Origin: Solirubrobacter taibaiensis
GTDB taxonomy: Bacteria > Actinomycetota > Thermoleophilia > Solirubrobacterales > Solirubrobacteraceae
Reading direction: 5' to 3'
Length of the DNA stretch: 64,000 bases
NCBI GenBank assembly: GCA_027587225.1
Contig: JAPDDQ010000001.1
Location: 62,001 to 126,000, forward strand
Under the pieces are notes generated by a model that searched no databases, was not told the origin of the DNA, and saw only the letters and a program-made list of their open reading frames with translations. Both the position numbers and the translations under genes were made by a program. This document shows positions 25,093 through 33,694 of the stretch, piece after piece; the first letter of the stretch is position 1; each line of letters starts with the position of its first letter.

Positions 25093-26211
25093 ATGATCGT
25101 GATCTTGGACACGAACGTTTTCTGGAACGATGCACATGCTACGCGGCAGGACCTGACGGCACTATTCGACGCTGTCGACTCCAGACAACTCGCCGAAGTA
25201 GAGATATGGACGCCGATAGGGGTCCTGGAGGAGCTCGTCCGGCAATTCGGCGAGCGACTTGAACGGATCTCGAAGGTACTTGGCGAAGTTACGAACGACC
25301 TTTCGGCGTTCCGCCTCGGACGGCTAGAAGTCCCCGATCACGATCCAGCGGCGCAATCCAATTACCGAGAGGCGCTTGCGGCGCGGCTCACTGCCGAGCA
25401 CCGCAGTATCGCGGACCATCCCTCTCGCAGCGGCAAGGTAGTCGAATGGGCCGCCGCCCATCGGCATCCAATCAAGCCGAAGCATCCACCCAAACCGCCT
25501 AAGAGCACACGAGACTTGTCGGCATTTGACAAGCGGTCGACTTTGCCCGTTTTTGGCGTCGTCGACGCCGCAATCTGGCTGACCGTGATCGACGCGGCCC
25601 ATCACCATCGTTCCGTTGCCCTCGTCACGTCGAACAAGAGCGACTTCAGCGATCCAGCGGACGCGACCAAGGTGCATCCGCTGCTTCACCAGGATCTCGC
25701 CGCGGCCGGCATCAACGCGGATCAAGTCGAGATTTGGCCGACCGTACGGGCGTTCAACGGGAGGTACGTGGCTCCGGCCGAGCAGGCACGAAACGAAGCC
25801 ATAGCATTCCTCGACGACGAGGTCCACTCGGAGGTGCTTCGCACAGAGATTGCCGATGCCGTCGAATGGTTCCCATGGGAACTCAGCGATGCTTGGAATC
25901 TTGGAGTTGAGCTCGATTACTCCACGCTGGCGGCCTTCGACCCGCATGAGCTTGAGCTCGTTCGAGCGGACCCGGCTACCCCTGGCAATTATCTGACGGT
26001 TTGGGCTACCGGAACCGGGCGATTTGACCTGAGCATCCGTAAGGAGGACGCAGACGACATCCCCGAAGACAGTCCCATCTCCGTATACGACTGGGACTGG
26101 AACGAGTCCATGGTCGCGGCCGAGGTCGAGCTTCCAACGCGTTTGCTTGTTGAAGCGATAGTCCGTGATGGGAAAGTCTCAGTCTCAATCGACGATGTTC
26201 AACCCGCCTAG
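25093..26211 (+). CDS. PIN-domain (DUF4935-like) ribonuclease protein
   Basis: 372 residues. The N-terminal PIN domain (1-195) has all four acidic positions: D6 in ILDTNVFWND, E46/E47 in VLEELVRQF, D158 in VVDAAIW and D184 in TSNKSDF. The spacing with a long basic insert (HPIKPKHPPKPPK) fits the DUF4935 PIN variant. The C-terminal ~175 residues are acidic and beta-rich with no known domain. It is divergent from the STAND operon and 30 bp upstream of the 411-residue gene, likely one message. Larger than toxin PINs (~130 residues), so a plain VapC role is unlikely. Confidence 0.8.
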   Translation: MIVILDTNVFWNDAHATRQDLTALFDAVDSRQLAEVEIWTPIGVLEELVRQFGERLERISKVLGEVTNDLSAFRLGRLEVPDHDPAAQSNYREALAARLTAEHRSIADHPSRSGKVVEWAAAHRHPIKPKHPPKPPKSTRDLSAFDKRSTLPVFGVVDAAIWLTVIDAAHHHRSVALVTSNKSDFSDPADATKVHPLLHQDLAAAGINADQVEIWPTVRAFNGRYVAPAEQARNEAIAFLDDEVHSEVLRTEIADAVEWFPWELSDAWNLGVELDYSTLAAFDPHELELVRADPATPGNYLTVWATGTGRFDLSIRKEDADDIPEDSPISVYDWDWNESMVAAEVELPTRLLVEAIVRDGKVSVSIDDVQPA

Positions 26212-26241
26212 CCGGCACGGCGAAATCAAGTAAGCGCCGCA

Positions 26242-27477
26242 ATGCGAGTCGCGCTCATTGACGAACACCCCGACGTCGGAGAGTTTCTTCGCGAGCAAGG
26301 GAAGGATGCGTTCACCACCGTGGTCTCGCGCGGCTTCATCGAGGGTCGCTCGGCGATCGTTCTCGTCGGCTTCGGCGATGAAGAAGTCGAATTCGTCGGC
26401 CACCTCGAGCGCACGCGTCCAGCGGCGACCTTCAAGGACGGTGTCCGCTGTAGCGAACTCGCTGAGATCGATCCGCCCATCCTCTTAGAGAACCTCCGAA
26501 GCGAGGTCGCACCCGCCTTCCGCCGGCACATCTCCTACCGCACGCTTCCACCCGCGACGGGGGAGGAGGTCCTGGATGCCCTGGTACGCCTTCGCCCCGG
26601 GCTCGCAGACGTAGTCCGAGGTCTCCGACGCGAACCCACTCCTTCAGAGCAAGAATCTTCCGAGTACCAGACGGTCGCGATGGAACGAGACGCAATTGGT
26701 CTAGCCGTCGACATCTTTGGCGGCGACCGGGCTGATCTCGCTCAGTGGACGCCTGGCGACACGGCGAGGCCCTTTCTGGTCGGACTAGAGAACGCGACGC
26801 TGCGCGAGGACCAGATCATCATCCACGACGCGGGCGTATTCGGGGATTGGCAGGTTGTCCAGCAGTCAGCAGTCGGAGCGGTTGAGTTCGTCCGCGGCGG
26901 TCGTCGGCTCACGGTAATCAACGTCAACCGCCACGCGATCGAGGCGACGCTTGGCGTCGATCTCGTGTACTACAACGAGTTCTACGACGCCTTCGTTCTC
27001 GTTCAGTACAAGCGAATGAGTAAGGAGAGCGGCGGCAACTGGCTCTATCGTCCGGACGGCAATCATGACTCCGAGGTCGCCCGCATGGAAGCTATCCCGC
27101 ATGCGGCGGCCGAACCGCTAAGCGCCACGAACTACCGCCTCAATTTCGGGGCCTGCTTCGTGAAGCTGTGCGAGACCACGGTTTTCGACCCGCGATCTAC
27201 GGACCTTCTACGCGGGATGTATCTACCGATCGAGTATCTCGCGGCGACGACAGAGTCCGCTCGCGGATCAAGGGGCGGCATCGCGTACGGCTATTCGACG
27301 GTGCCACGACACCTCAACAACACTCAGTTCGTCAACCTAGTGCAGGACGCTTGGATCGGGTCTTCCGGTTTGACGAGTGCCACGCTGCGCACATTCGTCG
27401 AAGCGCGGATTCAGGACGGCCGATCGATGGTGCTGGCTTCCGCCAGTAGCCCGGCCCCGAGAGCGGCGAGACGCTGA
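26242..27477 (+). CDS. Unknown protein with PD-(D/E)XK-like motif, partner of the PIN gene
   Basis: 411 residues. No family recognised. The central segment IEATLGVDLVYYNEFYDAF-VLVQYKRM gives E234, D240 and Q255-Y-K257, the acidic plus QxK pattern of PD-(D/E)XK nucleases. The N-terminal ~90 residues are alpha/beta (SAIVLVGFGDEEVEFVGH). The C-terminal part holds conserved-looking GACFVKLCE and LRGMYLPIEYLA blocks. It lies 30 bp after the PIN gene, and its stop is 103 bp before the right att core, making it the last cargo gene. Visibly less GC-rich than chromosomal neighbours. Nuclease activity is an inference from the motif. Confidence 0.6.
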   Translation: MRVALIDEHPDVGEFLREQGKDAFTTVVSRGFIEGRSAIVLVGFGDEEVEFVGHLERTRPAATFKDGVRCSELAEIDPPILLENLRSEVAPAFRRHISYRTLPPATGEEVLDALVRLRPGLADVVRGLRREPTPSEQESSEYQTVAMERDAIGLAVDIFGGDRADLAQWTPGDTARPFLVGLENATLREDQIIIHDAGVFGDWQVVQQSAVGAVEFVRGGRRLTVINVNRHAIEATLGVDLVYYNEFYDAFVLVQYKRMSKESGGNWLYRPDGNHDSEVARMEAIPHAAAEPLSATNYRLNFGACFVKLCETTVFDPRSTDLLRGMYLPIEYLAATTESARGSRGGIAYGYSTVPRHLNNTQFVNLVQDAWIGSSGLTSATLRTFVEARIQDGRSMVLASASSPAPRAARR

Positions 27478-27532
27478 CCCAATTCGCGGTCGACGCAAAA
27501 CGAGCGAGTTCTTGGCGCAAGTGACCCCAGCG

Positions 27533-27540
27533 GTGTCCCC
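27533..27540. repeat. Right-arm copy of GTGTCCCC
   Basis: The same 8-mer as the three left-arm repeats, in the same orientation, 40 bp inside the right att core. It supports this interval as the other arm of the integrase substrate. Confidence 0.5.
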
Positions 27541-27580
27541 CAAGGAGGCTCAGACTCCGCGGAGAGCCGAAGCCGGTGAC

Positions 27581-27594
27581 AATCATAATCCGCG
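27581..27594. repeat. Right attachment-site core (attR candidate)
   Basis: An exact copy of the 14-bp AATCATAATCCGCG at 10913-10926. It lies between the last cargo gene (ends 27477) and the chromosomal membrane-protein gene (ends 27673), with no gene across it. Confidence 0.75.
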
Positions 27595-27672
27595 TGTCGG
27601 GGATCGCGTCCTCCTCGCCCGCGGTTCGGCACGTTCCCGAATCCAGCCATAGCCACGGAAGGCGCGTGGCGC

Positions 27673-28635
27673 TCAGTATCCGGAGCGCGGCGAAGTGGTT
27701 CTGGTTCGCCGGGTTCGTGTAGGGGCTGTTCCAAGCGGCCGCTGTTCCGCGGTCCACGAACCTCTCGCGACTCCAGAGCGCTTTGCCGGCGTCGCGTCGC
27801 GGGGCATCGCCCGGGTCGCGATGAAGGCCGCGGCGTACGCGAGCACCGTCGAGGGTCCGTAGCCCATTACCGGGACCGGTGCGTGCAGCACGATCGGCGC
27901 GAGGAGTTGCACGACGACGTAGGCGCACACGGCTGTGGGAGCTGCGCGAACGATCCGCGTCGCGGACCGCCGGCTGAGCAGCGCGGAACGTACGAAGGGG
28001 ACCGTCTGGAGGAAGCAGGCGATGAGGGCGAGCGCGCCGAGCAACGCGGAGGCATCACGAGCGAGACCGACGATGCCTTCGACTTCGGCGACGGGTGCGA
28101 GGGGGTCGCGACGCGCGAACGTCGCGAGCGCGCAGGCCAGCAGCGCCGCGGCTCCCGTGAGTGTGAGCGCCGACGGCCGCTCGAAGCTCATCAGCAGCAA
28201 GACGATCGCGCCGGTTGCGAAGGCGGCGCCTTGCGCGGCGTCCGGCTGCGCCAGGTGGATGAGTTGCACGGTCGCCGCGAGGGCCACGGCCCAGCGGACA
28301 CGCTCGTGCGCGATCAGGTGCGCCATGACGGCCAAGACCAGCGGCGCGACCAGCATGGAGACGTTGAGGGACAGCGGACCGATGTCGATCCAGCGGTGCA
28401 CGCCGTCGAGGCCCGGCCCGAGCAACGATGCGAGGAGAAGGCCGCACAGCACGCACCCTGCCACCGGCCCGGGTGTCCACGCCGCCCGCCCGACCCAGAC
28501 CACGGCGCCCAGGCCGAGGAGGAAGAACACGCCGTTCGCGAGGGCTCGCCCGGTGCCGACGTCGCCCGCCACCATCGCCAAGACGCCGACCAACAGCGCG
28601 GGCAGGCCCCACCAGTAGTCGCGCGTCGTCGGCAT
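27673..28635 (-). CDS. Polytopic membrane protein, remotely FtsW/RodA-like
   Basis: 320 residues with about nine hydrophobic helices. HRWIDIGPLSLNVSMLVAPLVL and the following LAQPDAAQGAAF recall the RWI-x-lG and QPD motifs of SEDS proteins (FtsW/RodA). The overall match is weak and the length is short for that family. The last ~45 residues are Arg/Thr-rich and uncharacteristic. ATG 28635 begins MPTTRDYWWGLPALLVG, a natural membrane N-terminus. First chromosomal gene right of the element. Confidence 0.55.
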   Translation of the reverse strand: MPTTRDYWWGLPALLVGVLAMVAGDVGTGRALANGVFFLLGLGAVVWVGRAAWTPGPVAGCVLCGLLLASLLGPGLDGVHRWIDIGPLSLNVSMLVAPLVLAVMAHLIAHERVRWAVALAATVQLIHLAQPDAAQGAAFATGAIVLLLMSFERPSALTLTGAAALLACALATFARRDPLAPVAEVEGIVGLARDASALLGALALIACFLQTVPFVRSALLSRRSATRIVRAAPTAVCAYVVVQLLAPIVLHAPVPVMGYGPSTVLAYAAAFIATRAMPRDATPAKRSGVARGSWTAEQRPLGTAPTRTRRTRTTSPRSGY

Positions 28636-28749
28636 GGCGCGGGAACGTACGCCGTGGCTTGGCACCGGGCAACGGCTGCAGCAGATCTCCCGCGACTCGT
28701 CCGTAAAGAAGGGCTCAAGGACCTGGCAAGGCGCGCCGATACAGGCCGT

Positions 28750-28820
28750 GGGCCTGCTCCACAGCGCCTCGGCCCTACCTCTCCCGACTACCGCGTCGAG
28801 GACTCTTGTGGAGCAGGCCC
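28750..28820. repeat. 14-bp inverted repeat with 43-nt spacer
   Basis: GGGCCTGCTCCACA (28750-28763) and its exact complement TGTGGAGCAGGCCC (28807-28820). Inside, CCTCG and CGAGG can extend the pairing after an internal loop. The gap holds no gene. It could be a structured RNA, a small non-autonomous element or a tandem terminator for the hydrolase gene. Confidence 0.55.
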
Positions 28821-28841
28821 CTCCTCCCTCTTTGTCAACGC

Positions 28842-28869
28842 AAAAGAGCCCCTCCTTGCGGAAGGGCTC
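28842..28869 (-). terminator. Intrinsic terminator of the beta-lactamase-fold gene
   Basis: Read on the minus strand: GAGCCCTTCC-gcaa-GGAGGGGCTC followed by TTTT, a 10-bp stem with one mismatch, 23 bp after the stop at 28892. Confidence 0.8.
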
Positions 28870-28891
28870 CTCGGCGTCGTTCAGGATGTGA

Positions 28892-30091
28892 CTACTTGCC
28901 CGCTTGGTAGCCGGCGAGGAGGACGTCGCAGGCGTCCTTGCCGTCCTTCAGCGGGGAGTTGACGATCAGCGAGGCTTCGGTGCCGTCACCGAAGGTCATG
29001 CCGCAGGTCCAGACCTGGGGGGCACCGTCGCCGTTGAAGGCGCCGCCGTGCCAGCGGGCGGTGTTCGTGCCGCCGCTCCAGCCGAGGAACTTGTCGTCCA
29101 TGGTCTTGAGGTCGTCGGGGTGGACGATGGTGCCGTGGCGGAGGTGGGCGAGGTAGCGGACCATCTCGGTGGCGGAGAGGCGGAGGCCGGCGTTGGCGGC
29201 GCAGTTGAGGGCGGGCCAGGCGAGGAGGGAACCGGCGGAGGACTGGGTGGCGCCGGCGGCGTAGTTGAGGCCGTCGGTGGTCTTGTCGCCGGTGCAGGGG
29301 GTCGGGGTGATGCCGGCCGGGGAGAGGATGTGCCACTGCATGAACTGCTGGGCGTAGAGGGAGTAGCTGGACTCGCGGATCGGGGCGGGGCCGCCGAAGC
29401 CGAGGACGAAGCCGCCCTTGGCGCGCCACATGGTCGCGTTGAGGATGCCGAGGATGCCGTAGTTGGCGTTCTTGTACGAGTAGTCGGAGTTGAGCGTCGG
29501 GTTGAGCTCCACGATGTTCTTCAGGCCGGCCCACTTGTTGTTGTAGAGGCCGTTGAACGCGTCCTCGCTCAGCTTCGCCTTCTTGGCTTCGAGCGCCTGG
29601 TTGATGCCCGAGGTGTGGGCGAGGAGGTGACGGAACTTCATGGTCTTGAAGGCGGTGCCGCGCTTCCAGTCGGCGGGGAGCCAGGGCTCGATCGGGGACT
29701 CGATGGTCAAGCCGTGCATCCGCAGGAGCTTCATGGTCGAGAGGGCAACGGGGTTCTTGGTGAAGCTCGCGAGCTCGTAGCGCATGGTGTTGGTCATCGG
29801 GAGCCCGCCGCTGCCGGCGGTGTCGGCGTCGGAGCGGGCGAAGCCGCCGGCGCGCTTGTCCGTCGTCGTGTTGCCGGGGACGAGCTTGCCGTCCTGGGCG
29901 ATCGCGAACTGGTAGCCGAACGCGTTGCCGGACATCTGGGCGCGGATGGAGGCGGCCATCTGCTTGGCGTCGACCGGCGGCGGCGGAGCGAGGTCGCCGG
30001 CGCCGCCGATGCCCTGGGCCATGGCGGCGGGGGCGAGGGCCAGGGCGAGGCCGGCGGTGAGGATGGAGGTGAGAGCGGTGAAGCGGGACAT
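28892..30091 (-). CDS. Secreted serine hydrolase, beta-lactamase/transpeptidase fold
   Basis: 399 residues. The signal peptide (FTALTSILTAGLALALAPAAMAQG) is cut near residue 25. The catalytic S-x-x-K is SFTK in ELASFTKNPVAL, the Y-x-N is YKN in DYSYKNANYGIL, and HGG in RWHGGAFNG takes the KTG position. This set defines class C/esterase-type penicillin-recognising enzymes. The substrate is unknown (peptidoglycan, ester or beta-lactam). AAGGA lies 8 nt before ATG 30091, and a terminator follows the stop. Confidence 0.85.
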   Translation of the reverse strand: MSRFTALTSILTAGLALALAPAAMAQGIGGAGDLAPPPPVDAKQMAASIRAQMSGNAFGYQFAIAQDGKLVPGNTTTDKRAGGFARSDADTAGSGGLPMTNTMRYELASFTKNPVALSTMKLLRMHGLTIESPIEPWLPADWKRGTAFKTMKFRHLLAHTSGINQALEAKKAKLSEDAFNGLYNNKWAGLKNIVELNPTLNSDYSYKNANYGILGILNATMWRAKGGFVLGFGGPAPIRESSYSLYAQQFMQWHILSPAGITPTPCTGDKTTDGLNYAAGATQSSAGSLLAWPALNCAANAGLRLSATEMVRYLAHLRHGTIVHPDDLKTMDDKFLGWSGGTNTARWHGGAFNGDGAPQVWTCGMTFGDGTEASLIVNSPLKDGKDACDVLLAGYQAGK

Positions 30092-30175
30092 GGCGGGTTT
30101 CCTTGGGGAGGACTTGGTGTGTGCCACCACTGTGCGGCCGACCAGTTGGACCCGACTTGGATGTGACTAACCCAT

Positions 30176-33100
30176 ATGCTGCGCCCCGTGGGCGAGCGCC
30201 ACTCGGAGTTCACGCGGCGCGACCACGAGGCGCTCCAGCACGTCCTGCCGGGCTACGAGATCGGCGAGGTGCTCGGGCGCGGGGCGAGCGGTTTCGTCGT
30301 GGCGGGAAAGCACCGCCGGCTGGGGCGGGACGTCGCGCTGAAGCAGATCGTGTCGGGCGACCCGCATCTGGACGACCGCTTCCTCGCCGAGGCGCGCGTG
30401 ATGGCCTCACTCGACCATCCGAACATCGTGCGTCTGTACGACTTCGTCGAGGTCCAGGGCCATCTGGTGCTCGTGATGGAACGGCTGTTCGGCGGCACGG
30501 TGAACAGCCAAGGGCCGCTGCCGCCGCAGACGGCGTGCGCGTTCGTGGTGGCGGCGTGTGCGGGCCTGCAGTACGCCCACGAGCGCGGCATTCTCCATCG
30601 GGACGTCAAGCCGCAGAACCTGCTGCTGTCCGCCGAAGGCACCTTGAAGGTCGGCGACTTCGGGATCGCGAAGCTGCTCAACGCGAAGGGCATGACGCTG
30701 CCCGGCACGGTCCTGGGCACGCCGTCGTACATCGCGCCGGAGCAGATCGACGGTGACACGCTCACGCCCGCGGTAGACGTCTACGCGGCGGGCGTCGTGC
30801 TGTACGAACTGCTCTCGGGCGGCGAGCTGCCCTACCCGCGACTCGGTAACCCCGTGGCGGAGTTCCAGCAGCGGATCAAGCACGACCCCGTGCCGCTGAG
30901 CGAGCGGGCGCCGTACCTTCCCACCGCACTGACCGCGATCACCGAGCGTGCGCTTCGCCGCGACCCCGAAGCGCGGTACGCCTCCGCGGCGGAACTGGCG
31001 GCGGCGATCGCACAAGCGGCCGATGTCGAGTGGGAGGTCCCAGCGCCCCGCCGACACCAGCCGATCGACGAACCGACGCTGATCGACCCTGTCACCGACG
31101 ACGGCCTGCTCGAGCGGGAGCGGGAACGAGCGGCGCTCACCGCCACGGTCGCCGCGGCGCGCGAGGGCCGAGGCGCGGTCACCCTCCTCCAAGGCCCGGC
31201 GGGGATCGGCAAGTCGCGCCTCCTCGAAGAGGTCGTGCACGAGGGGCAGCGCGTCGGGGCGCGCACGCTGCGGGCTCGCGGGGGCGAGATGGAGCGCGAC
31301 TTCCCGTATGGCGTCGTGCGCCAGCTCCTGGCGCGGGAGGTACGCGACCTCGACGGCGCGAAGCTGTCCGGCGCGGCCCGGTTGGCGGGCACGGTTCTCG
31401 GGTTCGAGGCGCCCGACGCACAAGCGTTCGGGGACGCCGAGCGGGAGTTCGCGCTCTGCCACGGCCTGTACTGGCTGATCTGCGACCTGGCGGAGAGCCA
31501 GCCGCTGATCCTGATCGTCGACGACCTGCAACACGTCGACCCGCCGTCACTGCGGTTCCTGCTGTACCTGGCGCGCCGTCTGCAGGGGCTGCGGATCGCG
31601 ATTGTCGGCGCGCTGCGTGACGGCGCATCCGAGAACATCGCGCGGCTCAGTTCTGAGTCCGGCGTGCGTGCGATCCGCCCTCGTGGGCTGGGCGTGGACG
31701 GCGTCGCGCGGTTCGTCGCCAACCGGCTCGCCACCACCCCGGACGACGAGTTCGTCGCCGCGTGCAGTGAGGTCACGGGCGGCAACCCGTTCCTGCTCGA
31801 GCAGCTGCTGCGTGCGGCCGAGGACGAAGGGATCGAGCCAATAGCGAGCGCCGCAACGCGCATGCGCGAGCTCGTCCCCGACGCGGTCACGCACTCCGTC
31901 GTGGACCGGTTGCGGCGCGAGGATCCCACCGTCAAGGCGTTGGCCCGCGCGGTAGCCATTCTCGGCGACGACGTCGAGCTCCGCCACGCCGCGCAGCTCG
32001 CCGGCAGCCCGCCCGCCGAAGCGGTCGCGTGCGCCGACCGCCTCGTCGACCTCGCGCTGCTGCGTCCCGGCGCACCACTGACGTTCCTGCACCCACTCCT
32101 GCGCACCACCGTCCTCGCCGACCTGCGTCAGGCGGGACGCGTCGCGCTGCACGCCCGCGCGGCGGCCGTGTTGGAAGCCGATGGTGCGCCGACGGCCGCC
32201 GTCGCGGCGCACATGATCGAGCTCGAACCGGCCGGCGACCCCCACGTCGTCGAAGTCCTCCGCGAAGCCGCACGCCAGGCGCTCGCGGGAGGCGCAGCCG
32301 ACATCGCCGCCCGCCAACTGCTGCGCGCCCGCCGGGAGCCACCGAGCCTCCAAGATCGCGGCGCCGTCCTCGCGGAACTCGGCTACGCGGCCTCTGTCGC
32401 CGGCGATGCGGCCACCGCCGCCGAGGCCCTGGAAGCGAGCGTCCTGCTGGCCACGGACCCGGTCGAACGCGTGGAGCGCCGCCTGCGCGCCTTCCGCGCG
32501 CACTTCCAGCTCGACGGCCGCCTGGACCCGGAGGAGATCCTCGCCATCGTCGCCGACGTCGACGCGGTGGGGGAGGAGCCGGAGGCGACCACCCAAGCGC
32601 TGGTCGGTGACGTCGTCGCGGCGGGGACGAACGTGCCGTCGCTGCTGCCCGAGCTGGGCGTGCGGCTCCAGCGCTTCGCGTCCGCGCCGGGCGACACCGT
32701 GACCGAGCGGATGATGCTCGCCGCGCTCTCCCGCGTGGCCTGCTTCCGCGGCGAGTCGGCCGAGCACGCCGCCGGCCTCGCCGAGCGCGCGCTCACGGGC
32801 GGGGTCGCTCCGGAGGGCGCCGAGGCGGTCTCGCGCTTCACGGCGCTCTACACGCTGATCGACGCCGACCGGCTCGACGCGGCCGACGAGCAGCTGGAAG
32901 CGACGATGGCCGTCTCCCGCTGGCGCGGATCGCTACTCGGGTACGCGTCCGTGGTCGGCTGCCAGGCGCTCGTGGCCTACCAGCGCGGCGACATCACCAA
33001 AGCCGTGGCCGACGGGGCCACCGCGCTGCAGAGCGGCTCCCTGCACGGCGCGCTGATCCCGATCGTCACCGCCTGCCTCGTTCGCGCCCGGCTCGCCGCC

Positions 33101-33694
33101 GGCGACATCAACGCGGCGGCCGAGCTGATGGCGCCGCTCGGCGACTTCCCGCTGCCGGACATCGTGGTCTTCAACCACGCGCTGGTGGCACGCGCCCAGG
33201 TCCGCTTCGCGCTCGGCGACGTCGACGCGGCGCTCACCGACATGCAACTCGCGCTTGAGCGCGTGCCACGCGCGGTGGGCTGCTCACGCGTGCTGCCGTG
33301 GCGGGCGATCGCCGTCCCGATGCTGCTCGCGGCCGGGCGCGACGAAGACGCGGCAAGGGTCGCTGCCGAGGACGTCAAAGGCGCCCGTGCCTGGGGCACG
33401 CCCGGAGCACTCGGCGCCGCCCTCGTCGCGCAGGCACGCTGCGCGCCCAAAGCCGAGCGCGAAACGATCCTGCGCGAAGCGATCGCCCTCCTGGAAGCCT
33501 CGCCCGCGCGCCTGGACCTCGCCGACGCGCGGACCCTGCTGGGCGAGCCGGAGCCGGGCAGCGACATCGCCCAGGACTCGCCGATCGGGCGGCGCGTCGC
33601 GGAGTTGGCCGCGCAGGGCTACTCGGACCGCGAGATCGCCGAGGCGCTGTTCATCACGACGAAGACCGTCGAGGACGAGCTCAAGGGGCGTTAG
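30176..33694 (+). CDS. Ser/Thr protein kinase - AAA ATPase - helical repeat - LuxR-type fusion with shortened HTH
   Basis: 1172 residues. The kinase (26-290) has GRGASGFV, VALKQI, HRDVKPQN (~141), DFGIAK and APEQ, all complete. A STAND-type ATPase follows with GPAGIGKS (~340) and LILIVDDLQHVD, then ~600 residues of TPR-like helices. The end reads IGRRVAELAAQGYSDREIAEALFITTKTVEDELKGR, a LuxR HTH through its recognition helix that stops before the usual H-x-x-x-x-x-KL helix. The kinase could phosphorylate partners such as the FHA regulator convergent to it. Both genes overlap by 14 bp. Start ATG 30176; GTG 30188 is possible. Confidence 0.88.
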   Translation: MLRPVGERHSEFTRRDHEALQHVLPGYEIGEVLGRGASGFVVAGKHRRLGRDVALKQIVSGDPHLDDRFLAEARVMASLDHPNIVRLYDFVEVQGHLVLVMERLFGGTVNSQGPLPPQTACAFVVAACAGLQYAHERGILHRDVKPQNLLLSAEGTLKVGDFGIAKLLNAKGMTLPGTVLGTPSYIAPEQIDGDTLTPAVDVYAAGVVLYELLSGGELPYPRLGNPVAEFQQRIKHDPVPLSERAPYLPTALTAITERALRRDPEARYASAAELAAAIAQAADVEWEVPAPRRHQPIDEPTLIDPVTDDGLLERERERAALTATVAAAREGRGAVTLLQGPAGIGKSRLLEEVVHEGQRVGARTLRARGGEMERDFPYGVVRQLLAREVRDLDGAKLSGAARLAGTVLGFEAPDAQAFGDAEREFALCHGLYWLICDLAESQPLILIVDDLQHVDPPSLRFLLYLARRLQGLRIAIVGALRDGASENIARLSSESGVRAIRPRGLGVDGVARFVANRLATTPDDEFVAACSEVTGGNPFLLEQLLRAAEDEGIEPIASAATRMRELVPDAVTHSVVDRLRREDPTVKALARAVAILGDDVELRHAAQLAGSPPAEAVACADRLVDLALLRPGAPLTFLHPLLRTTVLADLRQAGRVALHARAAAVLEADGAPTAAVAAHMIELEPAGDPHVVEVLREAARQALAGGAADIAARQLLRARREPPSLQDRGAVLAELGYAASVAGDAATAAEALEASVLLATDPVERVERRLRAFRAHFQLDGRLDPEEILAIVADVDAVGEEPEATTQALVGDVVAAGTNVPSLLPELGVRLQRFASAPGDTVTERMMLAALSRVACFRGESAEHAAGLAERALTGGVAPEGAEAVSRFTALYTLIDADRLDAADEQLEATMAVSRWRGSLLGYASVVGCQALVAYQRGDITKAVADGATALQSGSLHGALIPIVTACLVRARLAAGDINAAAELMAPLGDFPLPDIVVFNHALVARAQVRFALGDVDAALTDMQLALERVPRAVGCSRVLPWRAIAVPMLLAAGRDEDAARVAAEDVKGARAWGTPGALGAALVAQARCAPKAERETILREAIALLEASPARLDLADARTLLGEPEPGSDIAQDSPIGRRVAELAAQGYSDREIAEALFITTKTVEDELKGR

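Larger units (their letters stand above)
10913..27594. mobile_element. Integrated mobilizable defence element (~16.7 kb)
   Basis: Bounded by a 14-bp direct repeat. Contents in order: integrase, nucleotidyltransferase-like protein, excisionase-like HTH, MobF relaxase, KTSC, HerA, SIR2, an 880-residue helical protein, a nuclease-STAND ATPase, PIN and a nuclease-like protein. A relaxase without any conjugation pore genes indicates an integrative mobilizable element that needs a helper. Codon use and GC are visibly less extreme in parts of it (25.0-27.5 kb) than in the flanks. Flanking genes (DUF1801 and a polytopic membrane protein) look chromosomal. The boundary is inferred from the repeat and not confirmed by comparison with an empty site. 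Confidence 0.8.
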
